Positions 35,412-46,500 are shown, numbered from the stretch's first letter. The stretch is 64,000 nt of DNA from Burkholderia catarinensis (GCF_001883705.2 NZ_MDEQ02000006.1:186001-250000); one strand, 5' to 3'. Notes: generated by a model from the letters alone, not told the origin. Numbers and translations are program-made.

Positions 35412-36350
35412 TCAACCGAACGCCTGAACCGCGATGCGCGCGGCCGAGGCGATCACGTCGTCCTTCGCCCGCGCATCGGCTTGCGCCTGCGTGTAGTACA
35501 CGACCAGCACGATCGGCGCACGCGACGGCGGCCACACGATGCCCGCGTCGTTCGTCGTCCCGTAGTCGCCGGTGCCCGTCTTGTCGCCGACCGTCCACCC
35601 GGCCGGCACGCCCGCACGGATCCGCTTGTCGCCGACCTTGTTGCCGCGCAGCCACGTGACGAGCTGCGCACGCTGCGCGGCCGGCAATGCCTCGCCGAGC
35701 GTCAGCACACGCATGCTCGCGGCCATCGCGGCGGGCGTCGTCGTATCGCGCAGGTCGCCCGGCAGCGCGGTATTCAGTTCGGTCTCCCATCGATCGAGCC
35801 GGAACCTGTCGTCGCCGATCGAGCGCGCGTAGGCAGTCACGGCCGGCGGGCCGCCGATCAGCTTTATCAGCAGGTTCGCGGCCGAGTTGTCGCTGTACTG
35901 GATCGTGGCCTCGCACAGCCCGGCGACCGTCATGCCCGCGCCGACATGCTTCTCCGTCACCGGCGAATAGTTGACGAGGTCGGCCTTTCCGTATGTCACG
36001 CGCCGTTGCAGCAATCCCGGACGCTCGACGCTCTGCGCGAGCACCGCCGCACTCAGCATCGCCTTGAACGTGCTGCAGAACGGGAACCGCTCATCGGCGC
36101 GATGCTCCACGCTCCGGCCGCTCGCGGTGTCGATCGCGCACACGCCGAGGCGGCCGCCCGCGTCGCGTTCGAGATCGGCAAGCGTCGCCGCCGCGGCTGC
36201 GGGCGCTACGGCGTCCGCGGCAGCAGCCGCTGCCGCAGTGGCCGGGTCCGGCGCGGCGCTCTGCCGCGATGCGCATGCGGTGACGGTCAGGACGAGCGGC
36301 GCCGTCGCGGCGGCCAGCAACAGGGTTCTACGTTGCGGTGAGTAAGTCAT
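35412..36350 (-). CDS. penB: Class A beta-lactamase, Pen family
   Basis: A 312-aa class A serine beta-lactamase that hydrolyses penicillins and some cephalosporins in the periplasm. Seen: S93-T-F-K96 (Ambler S70/K73) preceded by Cys92, S153-D-N (Ambler 130-132), E189 in RWETELN (Ambler E166) and K257-T-G (Ambler 234-236). The signal begins SPQRRTLLL (twin-Arg) and ends LTVTAC with a lipobox Cys26, as described for Burkholderia PenA lipoproteins. An Ala-rich linker (about 30-55) follows. It is divergent from its LysR regulator, and the C-terminal [15 protein letters not shown] matches Burkholderia Pen enzymes. The exact spectrum cannot be read from sequence. Confidence 0.93.
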   Translation of the reverse strand: MTYSPQRRTLLLAAATAPLVLTVTACASRQSAAPDPATAAAAAAADAVAPAAAAATLADLERDAGGRLGVCAIDTASGRSVEHRADERFPFCSTFKAMLSAAVLAQSVERPGLLQRRVTYGKADLVNYSPVTEKHVGAGMTVAGLCEATIQYSDNSAANLLIKLIGGPPAVTAYARSIGDDRFRLDRWETELNTALPGDLRDTTTPAAMAASMRVLTLGEALPAAQRAQLVTWLRGNKVGDKRIRAGVPAGWTVGDKTGTGDYGTTNDAGIVWPPSRAPIVLVVYYTQAQADARAKDDVIASAARIAVQAFG

Positions 36351-36478
36351 GTCGGTTGTCTCGTGGTGGAATGGAGGCGAAACGATGTTGAAAACGCCCG
36401 GCCGGCAAGACAGCACTATCGGGACTTTACGGTTAGCTGACAAGCAACGATAATTGAGCGCTGACAAAAGAAATTCTT
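36351..36478. promoter_or_regulatory. penB-penR divergent promoter/operator region
   Basis: The 128-bp gap between the divergent beta-lactamase and LysR gene contains direct repeats GCTGACAA at 36436-36443 and 36460-36467, 24 bp apart, in an otherwise AT-rich stretch (for example CGATAATTGAG). LysR proteins of this type bind such regions and activate the beta-lactamase in response to cell-wall intermediates. The precise box is inferred. Confidence 0.5.
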
Positions 36479-37378
36479 ATGACGAAGCTCCGCCCTCATC
36501 TCCCGCTCAATGCGCTGCGCGCGTTCGAATCGTCGGCGCGCCATCTGAACTTCACGCGCGCCGGCCTCGAGCTGAGCGTGACCCAGGCCGCCGTCAGCCA
36601 GCAGGTGCGCTCGCTCGAGGAGCGGCTCGGCTGCACGCTGTTTACGCGACTGCCGCGCGGCCTCGGGCTCACCGACGAGGGGCGCGCGCTGCTGCCCGTG
36701 CTGAGCGATGCGTTCAGCCGCATCGAGACGGTGCTCAAGCAATTCGACGGCGGACGTTTCCGTGAAGTGCTGACGCTCGGCGTCGTCGGCACCTTTGCCA
36801 TAGGCTGGCTAATGCCACGGTTGAAGCAGTTCGGCGATACGCACCCGTTCGTCGAGCTGCGGCTGCGGACCAACAACAACGTCGTCGACCTCGCCGCCGA
36901 GGGCCTCGATTTCGCGATCCGTTTTGGCGTCGGCAACTGGCCGGCGACGCGCAACGAGCGCCTGCTCGAGGCGCCGCTCACCGCGCTGTGCGCGCCGGAG
37001 ATCGCGCGGCGCCTCGCGCAACCGGCCGATCTCGCGAATGAAACGCTGCTGCGCTCGTACCGCACCGACGAATGGCTCGGCTGGTTCGACGCCGCGCAGC
37101 TCGAGCCGTGGGCGGTCAACGGGCCCGTGTTCGATTCGTCACGGCTGATGGTCGAGGCCGCGATGCAGGGCGCGGGCGTCGCGCTCGCACCGGCCTGCAT
37201 GTTCGCGCGCGAACTGCAGCTCGGCCTGCTCGCGCGGCCGCTCGACATCGACGTGCGCGCCGGCGGCTACTGGCTCACGTCGCTGAAGTCGAAACCGCTC
37301 ACGCCCGCGATGACGCTCTTTCGCGACTGGATCGCGGCCGAGGCGGCCGACACGGGCGACACGGCGCCGGCCGAGTAA
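36479..37378 (+). CDS. penR: LysR-type regulator of the beta-lactamase (AmpR/PenR)
   Basis: A 299-aa LysR regulator. The N-terminal helix-turn-helix lies at residues about 8-65 (LNALRAFESSARHLNFTRAGLELSVTQAAVSQQ). The effector domain includes TFAIGWLMPRLKQF and VDLAAEGLDFAIRFGVG and is AmpR-like. It is divergent from penB, the classic AmpR/ampC layout. It should bind the intergenic region and activate penB when muropeptides accumulate. The leader is unusual in lacking a strong ribosome-binding site. Confidence 0.9.
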   Translation: MTKLRPHLPLNALRAFESSARHLNFTRAGLELSVTQAAVSQQVRSLEERLGCTLFTRLPRGLGLTDEGRALLPVLSDAFSRIETVLKQFDGGRFREVLTLGVVGTFAIGWLMPRLKQFGDTHPFVELRLRTNNNVVDLAAEGLDFAIRFGVGNWPATRNERLLEAPLTALCAPEIARRLAQPADLANETLLRSYRTDEWLGWFDAAQLEPWAVNGPVFDSSRLMVEAAMQGAGVALAPACMFARELQLGLLARPLDIDVRAGGYWLTSLKSKPLTPAMTLFRDWIAAEAADTGDTAPAE

Positions 37379-37386
37379 CGCGGCAT

Positions 37387-37421
37387 TTGTCCACAGAAAG
37401 TGTTGGCAAGGATGTGGATAT
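37387..37421 (+). repeat. 35-bp DnaA-box-like inverted-pair repeat, copy 7
   Basis: TTGTCCACA (37387-37395) and TGTGGATAT (37413-37421); starts 8 bp after the penR stop. Tail CTCCTTGATCGC follows. Confidence 0.8.
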
Positions 37422-37562
37422 CCTGGGTACCCGGGACCTAACTCCTTGATCGCGCACGAATTAGCGTGCCGACGCAGACTTCGGGCAGCCCGTATGCACG
37501 GGCTTCGCACGCCGGCCGCGGAGGGCCCGATCCTCAACTGTCGCGACGCAATCAATTGCAAG

Positions 37563-37597
37563 TTGTCCACAGATTTTGTTGGCAAGCCTGTGGATAT
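37563..37597 (+). repeat. 35-bp DnaA-box-like inverted-pair repeat, copy 8
   Basis: TTGTCCACA (37563-37571) and TGTGGATAT (37589-37597), 17-bp spacer; the downstream tail is more divergent (GTAACATCCTGAT). Confidence 0.8.
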
Positions 37598-37726
37598 CCC
37601 ATCCGCCCGGCGCGTAACATCCTGATACAAAAGGAGATTTGATACGCGGACCTTGACCGGTCAACCGCGCGGCACCACAAGGCTTTCGCGCGGCACGCGC
37701 CGCGCACCCGGCCCAAGGCAGGCCGG

Positions 37727-37761
37727 TTCTCCACAGATTTTGTTGGCAAGCTTGTGGATAT
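37727..37761 (+). repeat. 35-bp DnaA-box-like inverted-pair repeat, copy 9
   Basis: TTCTCCACA (37727-37735) and TGTGGATAT (37753-37761), 17-bp spacer, then CTTGCGCA and CTCATTGAGC. Last copy before the convergent gene. Confidence 0.8.
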
Positions 37762-37866
37762 CTTGCGCAACAGATGCCTAACTCATTGAGCACACGGGGT
37801 TTTATGCTTCGTCCGCAGGATCGGGCAGCGCCGGCCCGTGCGGCAAGCGCCGGCGCAATCCGTGCA

Positions 37867-38118
37867 TCAATGCCGGTCGAGCCCGCCGCGCAATTCGCTC
37901 GCCTTGTCGCGCAGCGCCTCGTAGCCCGAACGCGCATGCTCGGGCAGGTCGGGATCGCCGATCAGCGCGCCGAGCGTTTCGATCAGGCTGAACAGGATGC
38001 CCTTCGCCGCGCCGACCGCGATGCTCTGCGATTCGATCGACTTGTGCAGGTGGTCGACCGCCGCTTCCAGATTCTCGAGCTTCTGCTCGCCGTCGTCGGG
38101 CCGGTTGTCGGTCGTCAT
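37867..38118 (-). CDS. Conserved small helical protein, function unknown
   Basis: An 83-aa acidic, mostly helical protein (QKLENLEAAVDHLHKSIESQ, AKGILFSLIETLGALIG, YEALRDKASELRGGL) without a signal peptide or catalytic motif. GGAGGTAGACG precedes the ATG, an excellent ribosome-binding site. No family was recognised; coiled-coil propensity at residues 10-35 suggests self-association. Confidence 0.7.
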   Translation of the reverse strand: MTTDNRPDDGEQKLENLEAAVDHLHKSIESQSIAVGAAKGILFSLIETLGALIGDPDLPEHARSGYEALRDKASELRGGLDRH

Positions 38119-38170
38119 CGTCTACCTCCGCCATCGTCCAAGGGTCATGTCACGATTCTATGCCGCCGCG

Positions 38171-38204
38171 CGCGAACGTGGCGCGACATCGCGCCACGTT
38201 CGCG
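38171..38204 (-). terminator. Strong hairpin after the debranching-enzyme gene
   Basis: CGCGAACGTGGCGCG (38171-38185) and CGCGCCACGTTCGCG (38190-38204) form a perfect 15-bp stem with a 4-base loop, 15 bp past the stop of the leftward gene. No U-tract follows, so termination may be factor-assisted or the hairpin may protect the mRNA end. Confidence 0.6.
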
Positions 38205-38219
38205 CAACGCCGCGCGGCA

Positions 38220-40442
38220 CTACAGCACCGCGACCACCCTCACGCGGCCCGGCTGCTCCGCCGACGCGACGACCTGGCCGTCGACGCGGCGGAACGTCAG
38301 CGATACGGTTTCGTCGCCGACGCTCAGCGCGTCGATCCGCAGCCAGTCGACGCCTTCCGGCAGCGCCGGGCGCTCGACGCGCACCTCGTGGCGCGCCGCG
38401 TCGATGCTCACGCCGAGGCACGCCTGCAGCATCATGAACGGCGCACCGGCCGCCCACGCCTGCGGCAGGCAGGCCACCGGATACGCGGTCGGCGGTTCGC
38501 CGCGCCGGCGCGGGAACCCGCAGAACAGCTCGGGCAACCGCATCTCGAAGCTCACCGCCGCCTCGAACAGCGCGCTCAGCAGGTTCACCGCGGCCGTCTT
38601 GTCGCCGTAGCGCGCGAGCCCGCGTGCGATGAGCGCATTGTCGTGCGGCCATACCGAGCCGTTGTGATACGCCATCGGGTTGAAGCGCGGCTGGCCGGCC
38701 GCGAGCGTGCGGATGCCCCAGCCCGTCTGGAACAGCGCGGAGCCGAGCACGCCGGCGACCGCCGCGCCGCGCTCCGCGTCGGGCAGGCCGAACGCGAGCA
38801 GGTGGCCCGCGTTCGACGCAAACACGCGGCACAGGTCGCCATGACCGTCGAGCGCGATCCCGTAAAAATCGCCCTCCGGCATCCAGAACAGCGCGTCGAC
38901 CTGGTCGCGCAGCGTCTTCGCGCGCGATGAATAGCGCGCGGCGTCGGCCGCATGGCCGCGCCGGTGCGAGCACGCCGACATCGCCTCGAGCGCCGCGCAC
39001 GCATAGGCCTGCACTTCGACGAGCGCGATCGGCCCGTCCGGGAAGCGGCCGTCCGCATGGAACACCGAATCGTGGCTGTCCTTCCAGCCCTGGTTCGCGA
39101 GGCCGCGCTCCGACGTGCGCTGGTAATCGAGCAGTCCGTAAGGATTGCGGTCGCACTTGTCGATCACCCATTGCGCGGCGCGCTCGAGCGCGGGCCACAG
39201 CTCGTCGATCAGCGCATCGTCGCCGGTGCGTTCGACATACGCGCCCGCGAGCACGATGAACAGCGGAGTCGTGTCGACGCCGCCGTAGTACAACGCGAAC
39301 GGCACCTCGCCCGTCGCGGCCATCTCGCTGCGGCGGAACTCGTGCATGATCTTGCCGGGCTCGGCATCGCGGAACGCGGAGGTCTCGCGCGCCTGATGCT
39401 CGGCCAGGAACCGCAGCACGCCGCGCGCGAGCGACGGCTGCAGCCACAGCATCTGCAGCGACGTGATCACCGCGTCGCGGCCGAACGGCGTCGAGAACCA
39501 CGGGATGCCCGCATACGGGTACGGCCCCGTGTCGAGCTGCGTCGTGAGCAGCCCGAGATCCGCGAGCGAACGGTCGAGCCACGCGTCGAACAGCGGATTG
39601 CCGGTGTTCACGCGCGCCATCGATTCGCGCCGCGCGCGCATCTCGCGGTGCACGCCGACGAGCGCGGTGCGCAGCGCGACGCGGCCGCACCCCGGCCCTT
39701 CGCCGTGCGCCGGGCCGAGCGTCGCGTCGACGGTCAGGTAGATCGACACGCATGCCTGCGCGGCGATCGTCAACGTGTAATCGGCACGATCGACCGACAG
39801 CGCGTCGGGCGCCGGCGAGAAATGCACGGTCACGTTGCGCTCCACGCTGTCGAGGCCGTCGTAGCGCAGCCGCACCGCGCCCGCGTCGACGCGCGGCGCC
39901 ACCACGGTGCCGCGCTTCGGGCGCGGCGTGCCGCGTACCTCGAACATGTCCTTGAAATCCGCCGCGAACGACAGCGACAGCGGCACCTCGGCTTCGCTCG
40001 AGCCGTAGTTCGTCAGCGTCAGCGCTTCGTAAAGCACGTCGCCCGCGAGCACACGCATCCGCTCGATATGGATCACGCCTTCGGGCGTTTCGTGGCCGCC
40101 GAGCGGCGGCAGCGGGCGGTTCGTCAGGTGCGCGGTGAACGATGCGTTGTCGGCGCTCGTCGCGCCCGACAGCAGCGACGGCGCGCGGCCGCCGAACGTC
40201 AGGCGCCACGTCGACAGCACGCGCATGTCGTCGACGAACAGGCCGTCGTCACGACCGCCGATGTCGCCGAGCGCGTCGCCGACCACGAACGCGTCGCCGG
40301 ATTTCAGTACGTACTGGTTGTTGCGCGCGAGCGCCTGCGGATCGGCTTCGGGCGCGATGAATGCGGGACCCGATGCTGGGGTCGGGGAAACAGGCGCGAC
40401 TTGCGGCGCCTGCGTCGTCGTGGCTTCGGCGTGATTCGGCAT
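38220..40442 (-). CDS. Glycogen-debranching-type amylo-alpha-1,6-glucosidase
   Basis: A 740-aa two-domain glycoside hydrolase-like protein. The N-terminal beta-rich GDE_N_bis domain (about 40-290) is followed by a GDE_C alpha/alpha-barrel domain (about 320-720) with GIPWFSTPFGRDAVITSLQMLWL, GRDA/AEPGKIMHEFRRSEMA, QGWKDSHDSVFH and HNGSVWPHDNALIARGL. Family members act on alpha-1,6 branches of glycogen or similar glucans. No glycogen operon is nearby, so substrate is uncertain. The start at 40442 follows AGGAGCATCG; longer upstream frames are Arg-rich noise. Confidence 0.83.
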   Translation of the reverse strand: MPNHAEATTTQAPQVAPVSPTPASGPAFIAPEADPQALARNNQYVLKSGDAFVVGDALGDIGGRDDGLFVDDMRVLSTWRLTFGGRAPSLLSGATSADNASFTAHLTNRPLPPLGGHETPEGVIHIERMRVLAGDVLYEALTLTNYGSSEAEVPLSLSFAADFKDMFEVRGTPRPKRGTVVAPRVDAGAVRLRYDGLDSVERNVTVHFSPAPDALSVDRADYTLTIAAQACVSIYLTVDATLGPAHGEGPGCGRVALRTALVGVHREMRARRESMARVNTGNPLFDAWLDRSLADLGLLTTQLDTGPYPYAGIPWFSTPFGRDAVITSLQMLWLQPSLARGVLRFLAEHQARETSAFRDAEPGKIMHEFRRSEMAATGEVPFALYYGGVDTTPLFIVLAGAYVERTGDDALIDELWPALERAAQWVIDKCDRNPYGLLDYQRTSERGLANQGWKDSHDSVFHADGRFPDGPIALVEVQAYACAALEAMSACSHRRGHAADAARYSSRAKTLRDQVDALFWMPEGDFYGIALDGHGDLCRVFASNAGHLLAFGLPDAERGAAVAGVLGSALFQTGWGIRTLAAGQPRFNPMAYHNGSVWPHDNALIARGLARYGDKTAAVNLLSALFEAAVSFEMRLPELFCGFPRRRGEPPTAYPVACLPQAWAAGAPFMMLQACLGVSIDAARHEVRVERPALPEGVDWLRIDALSVGDETVSLTFRRVDGQVVASAEQPGRVRVVAVL

Positions 40443-40529
40443 CGATGCTCCTGTGTCGAGGCGCAACGCGCGGCGCGCGTCGCGTGTTTCGCACAGGATA
40501 GGACAGAACGGGGGGCGCGCGCAGCGACG

Positions 40530-40577
40530 AAAAAGACGCGACACCCTGCGACGTTGCCGTCGCCGCATGGCGTCGCG
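40530..40577 (-). terminator. Intrinsic terminator of the autotransporter gene
   Basis: Just past the stop, on the minus strand, CGCGACGCC pairs with GGTGTCGCG (plus-strand 40569-40577 and 40537-40545) around an inner GCGACG-GCAA-CGTCGC hairpin. A TCTTTTT tract follows (plus-strand AAAAAGA near 40530). Complete stem plus U-tract. Confidence 0.7.
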
Positions 40578-40598
40578 CACAGGCACATCAGACGTCGG

Positions 40599-43500
40599 TC
40601 AGAACTTCCACAGGATATTGCCGAGGATCGCGTTGTCGCGCACGCCGCTGCCGTACTGGCCGCTGTACGTGAGGCCGAGCGTCAGGCGCTTCGTGATGTT
40701 CGCGTCGATGCCGGCCTCGAGCACCGCGCTGTCGCGAGCAATCGGCACGCCCGACACCTGGAACGACGTGCCGCCGTTCGCGAACGTGAACGCCGACGAC
40801 GGCCGCACGTTGCCGAACGCATGGCGCCAGCCGACCGTCCCGCGCGCGGTGAATGTGCCGCTCCCGATCGAGCCGAGCTGCGACGCCGCGCGCAGGCCGA
40901 GCGTCGAGAAGCCGACGTGGGTCGTCTCGCCGCCGGCGCGCAGTGCCGCCGCACCGCCGCTTTCCGTATAGCCGTCGGTATGCAGGTTCACATACGCGAG
41001 GCCCGCGAACGGTTCGATCGCGACGGACCCGACCGGCAGTGCGTAGCCGACTTCGCCGAACACCTGCGCCGAATTCGCGTTGTAGCCGGCCGAGTCGTGA
41101 TCGGAGAAGCCCGCGAAGCCCGGATACCGGTCGCTGTTGATCCGGTACCACGTGTACGACGCGCCCCCGCGCACGCCGAGCGCGCCGTACTGCGCGCCGC
41201 CGTACAGCGACAGGTAGTAGCTGTTCACCGCTGCCGACGAACTCTGGTCGTTGTCGAGCGAGCTGTGCGTGACGCCTGCTGCCAGACCCGCGCGCCACTT
41301 GTCGTTGAGCGCCATGTCGGCGCCGGCGATGAAGCCCGTCATGCTGCGCTTGATCGTCGATGCGTTGCCGTCGCCGGTGAGCCGGCTGCGGCCGCCGAAT
41401 GCCTGCCCCCAGACGACCGGCTGGTACGGCGTGCCGCCGTAGCAACCCTCGCGCGAACCGATCCGGCGTTCCGGCGGCAGCGTCGGGTCGACCACGCCGG
41501 CCGTGTTGTCGCCGCACAGCGCCGCGCCGCCCGACGACAGTGCGGCGAGCGGGCCCGATCCGGGCGCGAGGCCCTGGCGGACGCGATCGGTCACTGCGTC
41601 ACGCACATAACGGCTGTCGAGCAGCAGCATGCTCTTCAGGCTCGCCTGCAGTTCGCCGTCGAGCAGCCCGTACGCGCGGCGCGCGGTGGGCGCGTCGGTC
41701 GTCAGCACCGCGTCGTACAGCGGGTTGCCGGTGCCGAGGCCGCCGAGCGCGGTCGCGACCGAGCGCTGGTTCGGCGTCGTCGCGACCGAGGGCAGCGGGT
41801 TGCCGTTCGCGACCAGTTGCAGGTACACGTGATCCGGATCGTAGGTGAGCTTCGGCATCAGGAACGCGTAGTTCGCATTCACCTGGCTGAACGCACCCTG
41901 CACACCCGACGACGCGGTGAGGATCGTGTAGGTCGTGCTCGGCTGGTAGCCGCTCTGGTTCGCGAGCACCTGCACGGTGCCGCCGTTCAGCGTCGCCGTG
42001 CCGGTCGCCGCGAGGCTGCCGCTCTGCTGCGGCGTGGCTGCGACCTGGAACGTCGAACCCGGCTGGAACGTGACGTTGCCGCCCACGTTCAGCGCCGCGC
42101 CCGGCTGCGATGCGGCCGCCGTCGCGCCGCCCTGCACCACGAGGCCGCCGATCGTGCCGGTGCCCGTCAGCGTCGCGCCGTTCTGCACGGTCACGGTCGA
42201 CTGGCCGAGCGAACCGTTGACGGCGAGCGTGCCCGCGCCGACCGTGGTCGGGCCACTCAGCGTGCTCGTGCCCGTCAGCGTCAGTTGCCCGCTGCCGGCT
42301 TGCGTCAGCGAACCCGTGCCGGACAGCACGCTCGCGATCGTCACATTGCCGGATTGATTGACGATCAGCGCGCCGTTGTCGACGACGTCGCCGGCGATGC
42401 TGCCCGACGTACCGCCGTTGCCGAGTTGCAGCGTGCCGCCGGCCGCGACCGTGGTGCCGCCCGTGTACGTGTTGCCGCCGGTCAGCACCTGCGTGCCGCT
42501 CGCCACCGTGACGCCGCCCGAGCCGCCGATCGTGCCACCGAACGTACTGTTGCCGCTGCCGTTCAGTGTCAGCGCATTCGCGCCCACATTGACGTTCGTG
42601 CCGGCCACGCCCGACAGCGCGCCGACCGTTTGTGCGCCCGTCGCGCCGCTTACGTCGAACGTCGCACCCGTGCCCGCGAGATTCACCGCGCCCGTCGATG
42701 CGAGGCTGCCGCCCGCGCCGAGGGCGAGCGTGCTGCCGCCGTTGATCGTCGTGCCGCCCGTGTACGTATTCGCGCCCGTCAGTGTCTGCGTGCCGGTACC
42801 GGCAACCGTCACGCCGCCCGCTCCGACGATTGACCCGCCGAACGTGCCATTGGTGCTGCCATTCAGTGTCAGCGCGTTCGTGCCGAGGTTCACGCTGGTG
42901 CCGGCCGCGCCGGCCAGCGTGCCGATCGTCTGCGCACCCGTCGCGCCGCTCAGGTTGAACGTCGCCCCCGTGCCCGCGAGATTGACCGCGCTGCCCGACG
43001 CGAGACTGCCGCCCGCGCCGAGGGCCAGCGTGCTGCCGCCATTGATCGTCGTGCCGCCCGTGTACGTATTCGCCCCCGTCAGCGTCTGCGTGCCGGTGCC
43101 CGCGAACGTCATGCCGCCCGTGCCGCCGATCGTCCCGCCGAACGTCCCGCTGCCGCTGCCGTTCAACGTCAGCGCATTCGCGCCGAGATTCACGTTCGTG
43201 CCGGCCGTGCCGGTCAGCGTGCCAAACGTCTGCGCACCCGATGCGCCGCTCACGTCGAACGTCGCGCCCGTCCCCGCGAGGTTCACCGCGCTACCCGACG
43301 TGAGGCTGCCGCCTGCGCCCAGCGCGAGTGTGCCGGCGTTGATCGTCGTGCCGCCGGTATACGTGTTCGCGCCCGTCAGCGTGGTGGTCGCCGCACCGTT
43401 CTTCACGAGCGCGCCCGCGCCGGAAATCGCGCCGCTCAGCCCGAGCGCGTTGCTGCCGCCAAGCGTCAGCGTCGCGCCCGTACCGACCGTCATCGCATTG

Positions 43501-46500
43501 CCGACCGTCAGGCTCGTATTCGTATCGAGCGTTGCCGCACCGCCGACGTTCACCGTGCCGGTGCCCAGCGCCGCATTGTTGCCGAGCACCACTTCACCGC
43601 TGTTGAGGTTCGTGCCGCCCGAATAGCTGTTCGCGCCATTCAGCGTCTGCGTGCCGGTGCCCGCGAGCGTCAGGCTGCCGGCGCCGCCAATCGCGCCGCT
43701 GAAGGTGCCGCTGGCGGTCCCGCCCAGCGTCAGCGCGTTGCCGCCGAGGGCGATGTTCGTGCCGGCCACACCGGACAGCGCGCCGAGCGTTTGCCCGCCC
43801 GTCGCACCGCTCAAGTCCAGCGTCGCGCCAGCGCCCGCGAGGTTCATCGCGCTACCCGACGCGAGACTGCCGCCCGCGCCCACCGCCAGCGTGCCGGCGT
43901 TGATCGTCGTGCCGCCCGTGTATGTGTTCGCGCCCGTCAGCGTGGTGGTCGCCGCACCGTTCTTCACGAGCGCGCCCGCGCCGGAAATCGCGCCGCTCAG
44001 CCCGAGCGCGTTGTTGCCGCCGAGCGTCAGCGTCGCGCCCGTGCCGACCGTCATCGCGTTGCCGACTGTCAGGCTCGTATTCGTATCGAGCGTCGCCGCG
44101 CCGCCGACGGTCAGCGTGCCGGTACCCAGCGCCGCATTGTTGCCGAGCACCACTTCGCCGCTGTTCAGGTTCGTGCCGCCCGTATAGGTGTTCGCCCCGT
44201 TCAGCGTCTGCGTGCCGGTGCCCGACAGAGTCAGGCTGCCGGTGCCGCCGAGCGCGCCACTGAACGTGCCGCTGGCCGTCCCGCCCAGCGTCAGCGCGTT
44301 GCCGCCGAGATTCACGTTGGTGCCGGCCACGCCGGACAGTGCGCCGAGCGTTTGCCCGCCCGTCGCACCGCTCAGGTCCAGCGTCGCGCCGGCGCCCGCG
44401 AGGTTCATCGTGCCGGTCGATGCGAGGCTGCCGCCCGCGCCGAAGGCCAGCGTCCCGGCGTTGATCGTCGTGCCGCCCGTGTACGTGTTCGTGCCCGTCA
44501 GCGTCGTGGTCGTTGCGCCGTTCTTCACGAGCGCGCCCGCGCCGGATATCGCGCCGCTCAGCCCGAGCGCGTTGCTGCCGCCGAGCGTCAGCGTCGCGCC
44601 CGTGCCGACCGTCATCGCGTTGCCGACTGTCAGGCTCGTATTCGTATCGAGTGTCGCCGCACCGCCGACGTTCAGCGTGCCGGTGCCGAGCGCCGCATTA
44701 TTGCCAAGCACCACTTCGCCGCTGTTCAGGTTCGTGCCGCCCGTATAGGTGTTCGCGCCGTTCAGCGTCTGCGTGCCGGTGCCGGCCAGCGTCAGGCCGC
44801 CGGTGCCGCCGATCGTGCCGCTGAAGGTGCCGCTGGCCGTCCCGCCCAGCGTCAGTGCATTGCCCCCAAGGCTTACGGTCGTGCCGGCTGCGCCCGAGAG
44901 CGCGCCGATCGCCTGCGCGCCGCCCGCGCTGATGTCGAGCGCGGCGCCCGGATTGACCAGATTCACCGTACCCGTGGACGACAGGCTGCCGCCCGCGCCG
45001 ATCGCCAGCGTGCCCGCGTTGATCGTCGTGCCGCCTGTATAGGTGTTCGTGCCCGTCAGCGTGGCGGTCGCCGCGCCGTTCTTCACGAGGCTGCCCGCGC
45101 CGGAAATCGCGCCGCTCAATCCGAGGTTGTTGCTACCGCCCAACGTCAGCGCGGCGCCCGTACCGACATCGATCGCGTTGCCGACCGTCAGGTTCGTGGT
45201 CGTATCGAGCGTCGCCGTGCCGCCGACGGTCAGCGCGCCGGTGCCGAGCGCCGAGCCGTTGCCGAGCACCAGGCTGCCGGCGTTCAGCGTCGTGCCGCCC
45301 GTATAGGTGTTCGCGCCGGACAGCGTCGCCGTCGCGGCGCCGTCCTTCACGAGGCCACCGCCGCCGGAAATCGTGCCGCCCAGCCCGAGACTGGTGCTGC
45401 CGACGAGCGTCAGTGTCGTGCCGGTGGCGAGGTTGACGCCGTTCGCGAGCGACACGTTGGTGGTCGCATCGAGCGACGCCGAGCCGTTGACGTTCACTGC
45501 GCCGAGGCCGAGCGCCGTATTGCTGCCGACCACGAGGTTGCCACCGTTCAGGTTCGTGCCGCCTGTATACACGTTGGCACCGGTCAGCGTTTGCGTGCCG
45601 GTGCCGGCCAGCGTCACGCCCCCCGCGCCGCCGATCGTGCCGGCGTACGTCGCATTGCCGCTGCCGTCGAGCGTCAGCGAATTGCCGCCGAGGTTCACGT
45701 TCGTGCCGGCCGCACCTGCCAGCGCGCCGATCGTCTGCGTGCCCGATGCGCCGCTCAGGTCGAACGTCGCGCCCGCGCCGGCCAGGTTCACCGTGCCGGT
45801 CGACGCAAGGCTGCCGCCCGCGCCCAGCGCCAGCGTGCCGCTGTTGATCGTCGTGTCGCCGGTGTACGTGTTCGCGCCGGTCAGCGTCGCGGTCGCCGCG
45901 CCGTTCTTCACGAGGCCGCCGTTGCCGTTGATGGAGCCGGCCAGCCCGAGATTGTTGCTGCCGCCGAGCGTCAGAGTCGTGCCCGTGGCGAGATTGACCG
46001 TGTTGTTGAGCGTCGTGTTCGTGCTCGTGTCGAGCGTGGCCGAGCCGTTGACATTCAGCGCCCCCGTGCCGAGCGCTGCATTGTTGCCGACCACGAGGCC
46101 GCCGGCGTTCAGGTTCGTGCCGCCCGTATAGTTGTTCGCGCCCGACAGCGTCAACGTGCCGCTGCTGTTCTTCGTCAGCGCGCCGCCGCCCGATACCGTG
46201 CCCGACAGTGTGAGCCCGGTCGAGCCCTGCACCGTCAGTCCGCCCGCGCCGAGGCCCACGTTGTTGCTGACGTCGAGCCCGGCTGCGCCCGCCTGCAGCG
46301 CGCCGCCATTGGCCGTGATGGTGCCGGTGCCGAGCGACGCGTTGTTGTTGATGATCGCGACGCCGCCCGACAGCGTCGCGTCCTGCGCTGTGGACGCGCC
46401 GTTGATCGTCCAGTTGCCGCTGTTGACGTCGAGGTGATTGAAGTTGATGTAGTTGTTGGCCGCGATCGTGCCGTTCGCGGAAACACCCTGCTGCAGGGTG

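Larger units (their letters stand above)
37379..37866. other. 488-bp intergenic region holding repeat copies 7-9
   Basis: Three copies of the 35-bp repeat at about 170-bp spacing fill this region between penR and the convergent small gene. Nothing else is recognised. Confidence 0.6.

Noticed and set aside
34227..37761. CRISPR array from regularly spaced repeats
   Set aside because: Repeat core is constant but spacing varies from 139 to 205 bp with genes between; no cas genes, and the spacer part inside each repeat is invariant.
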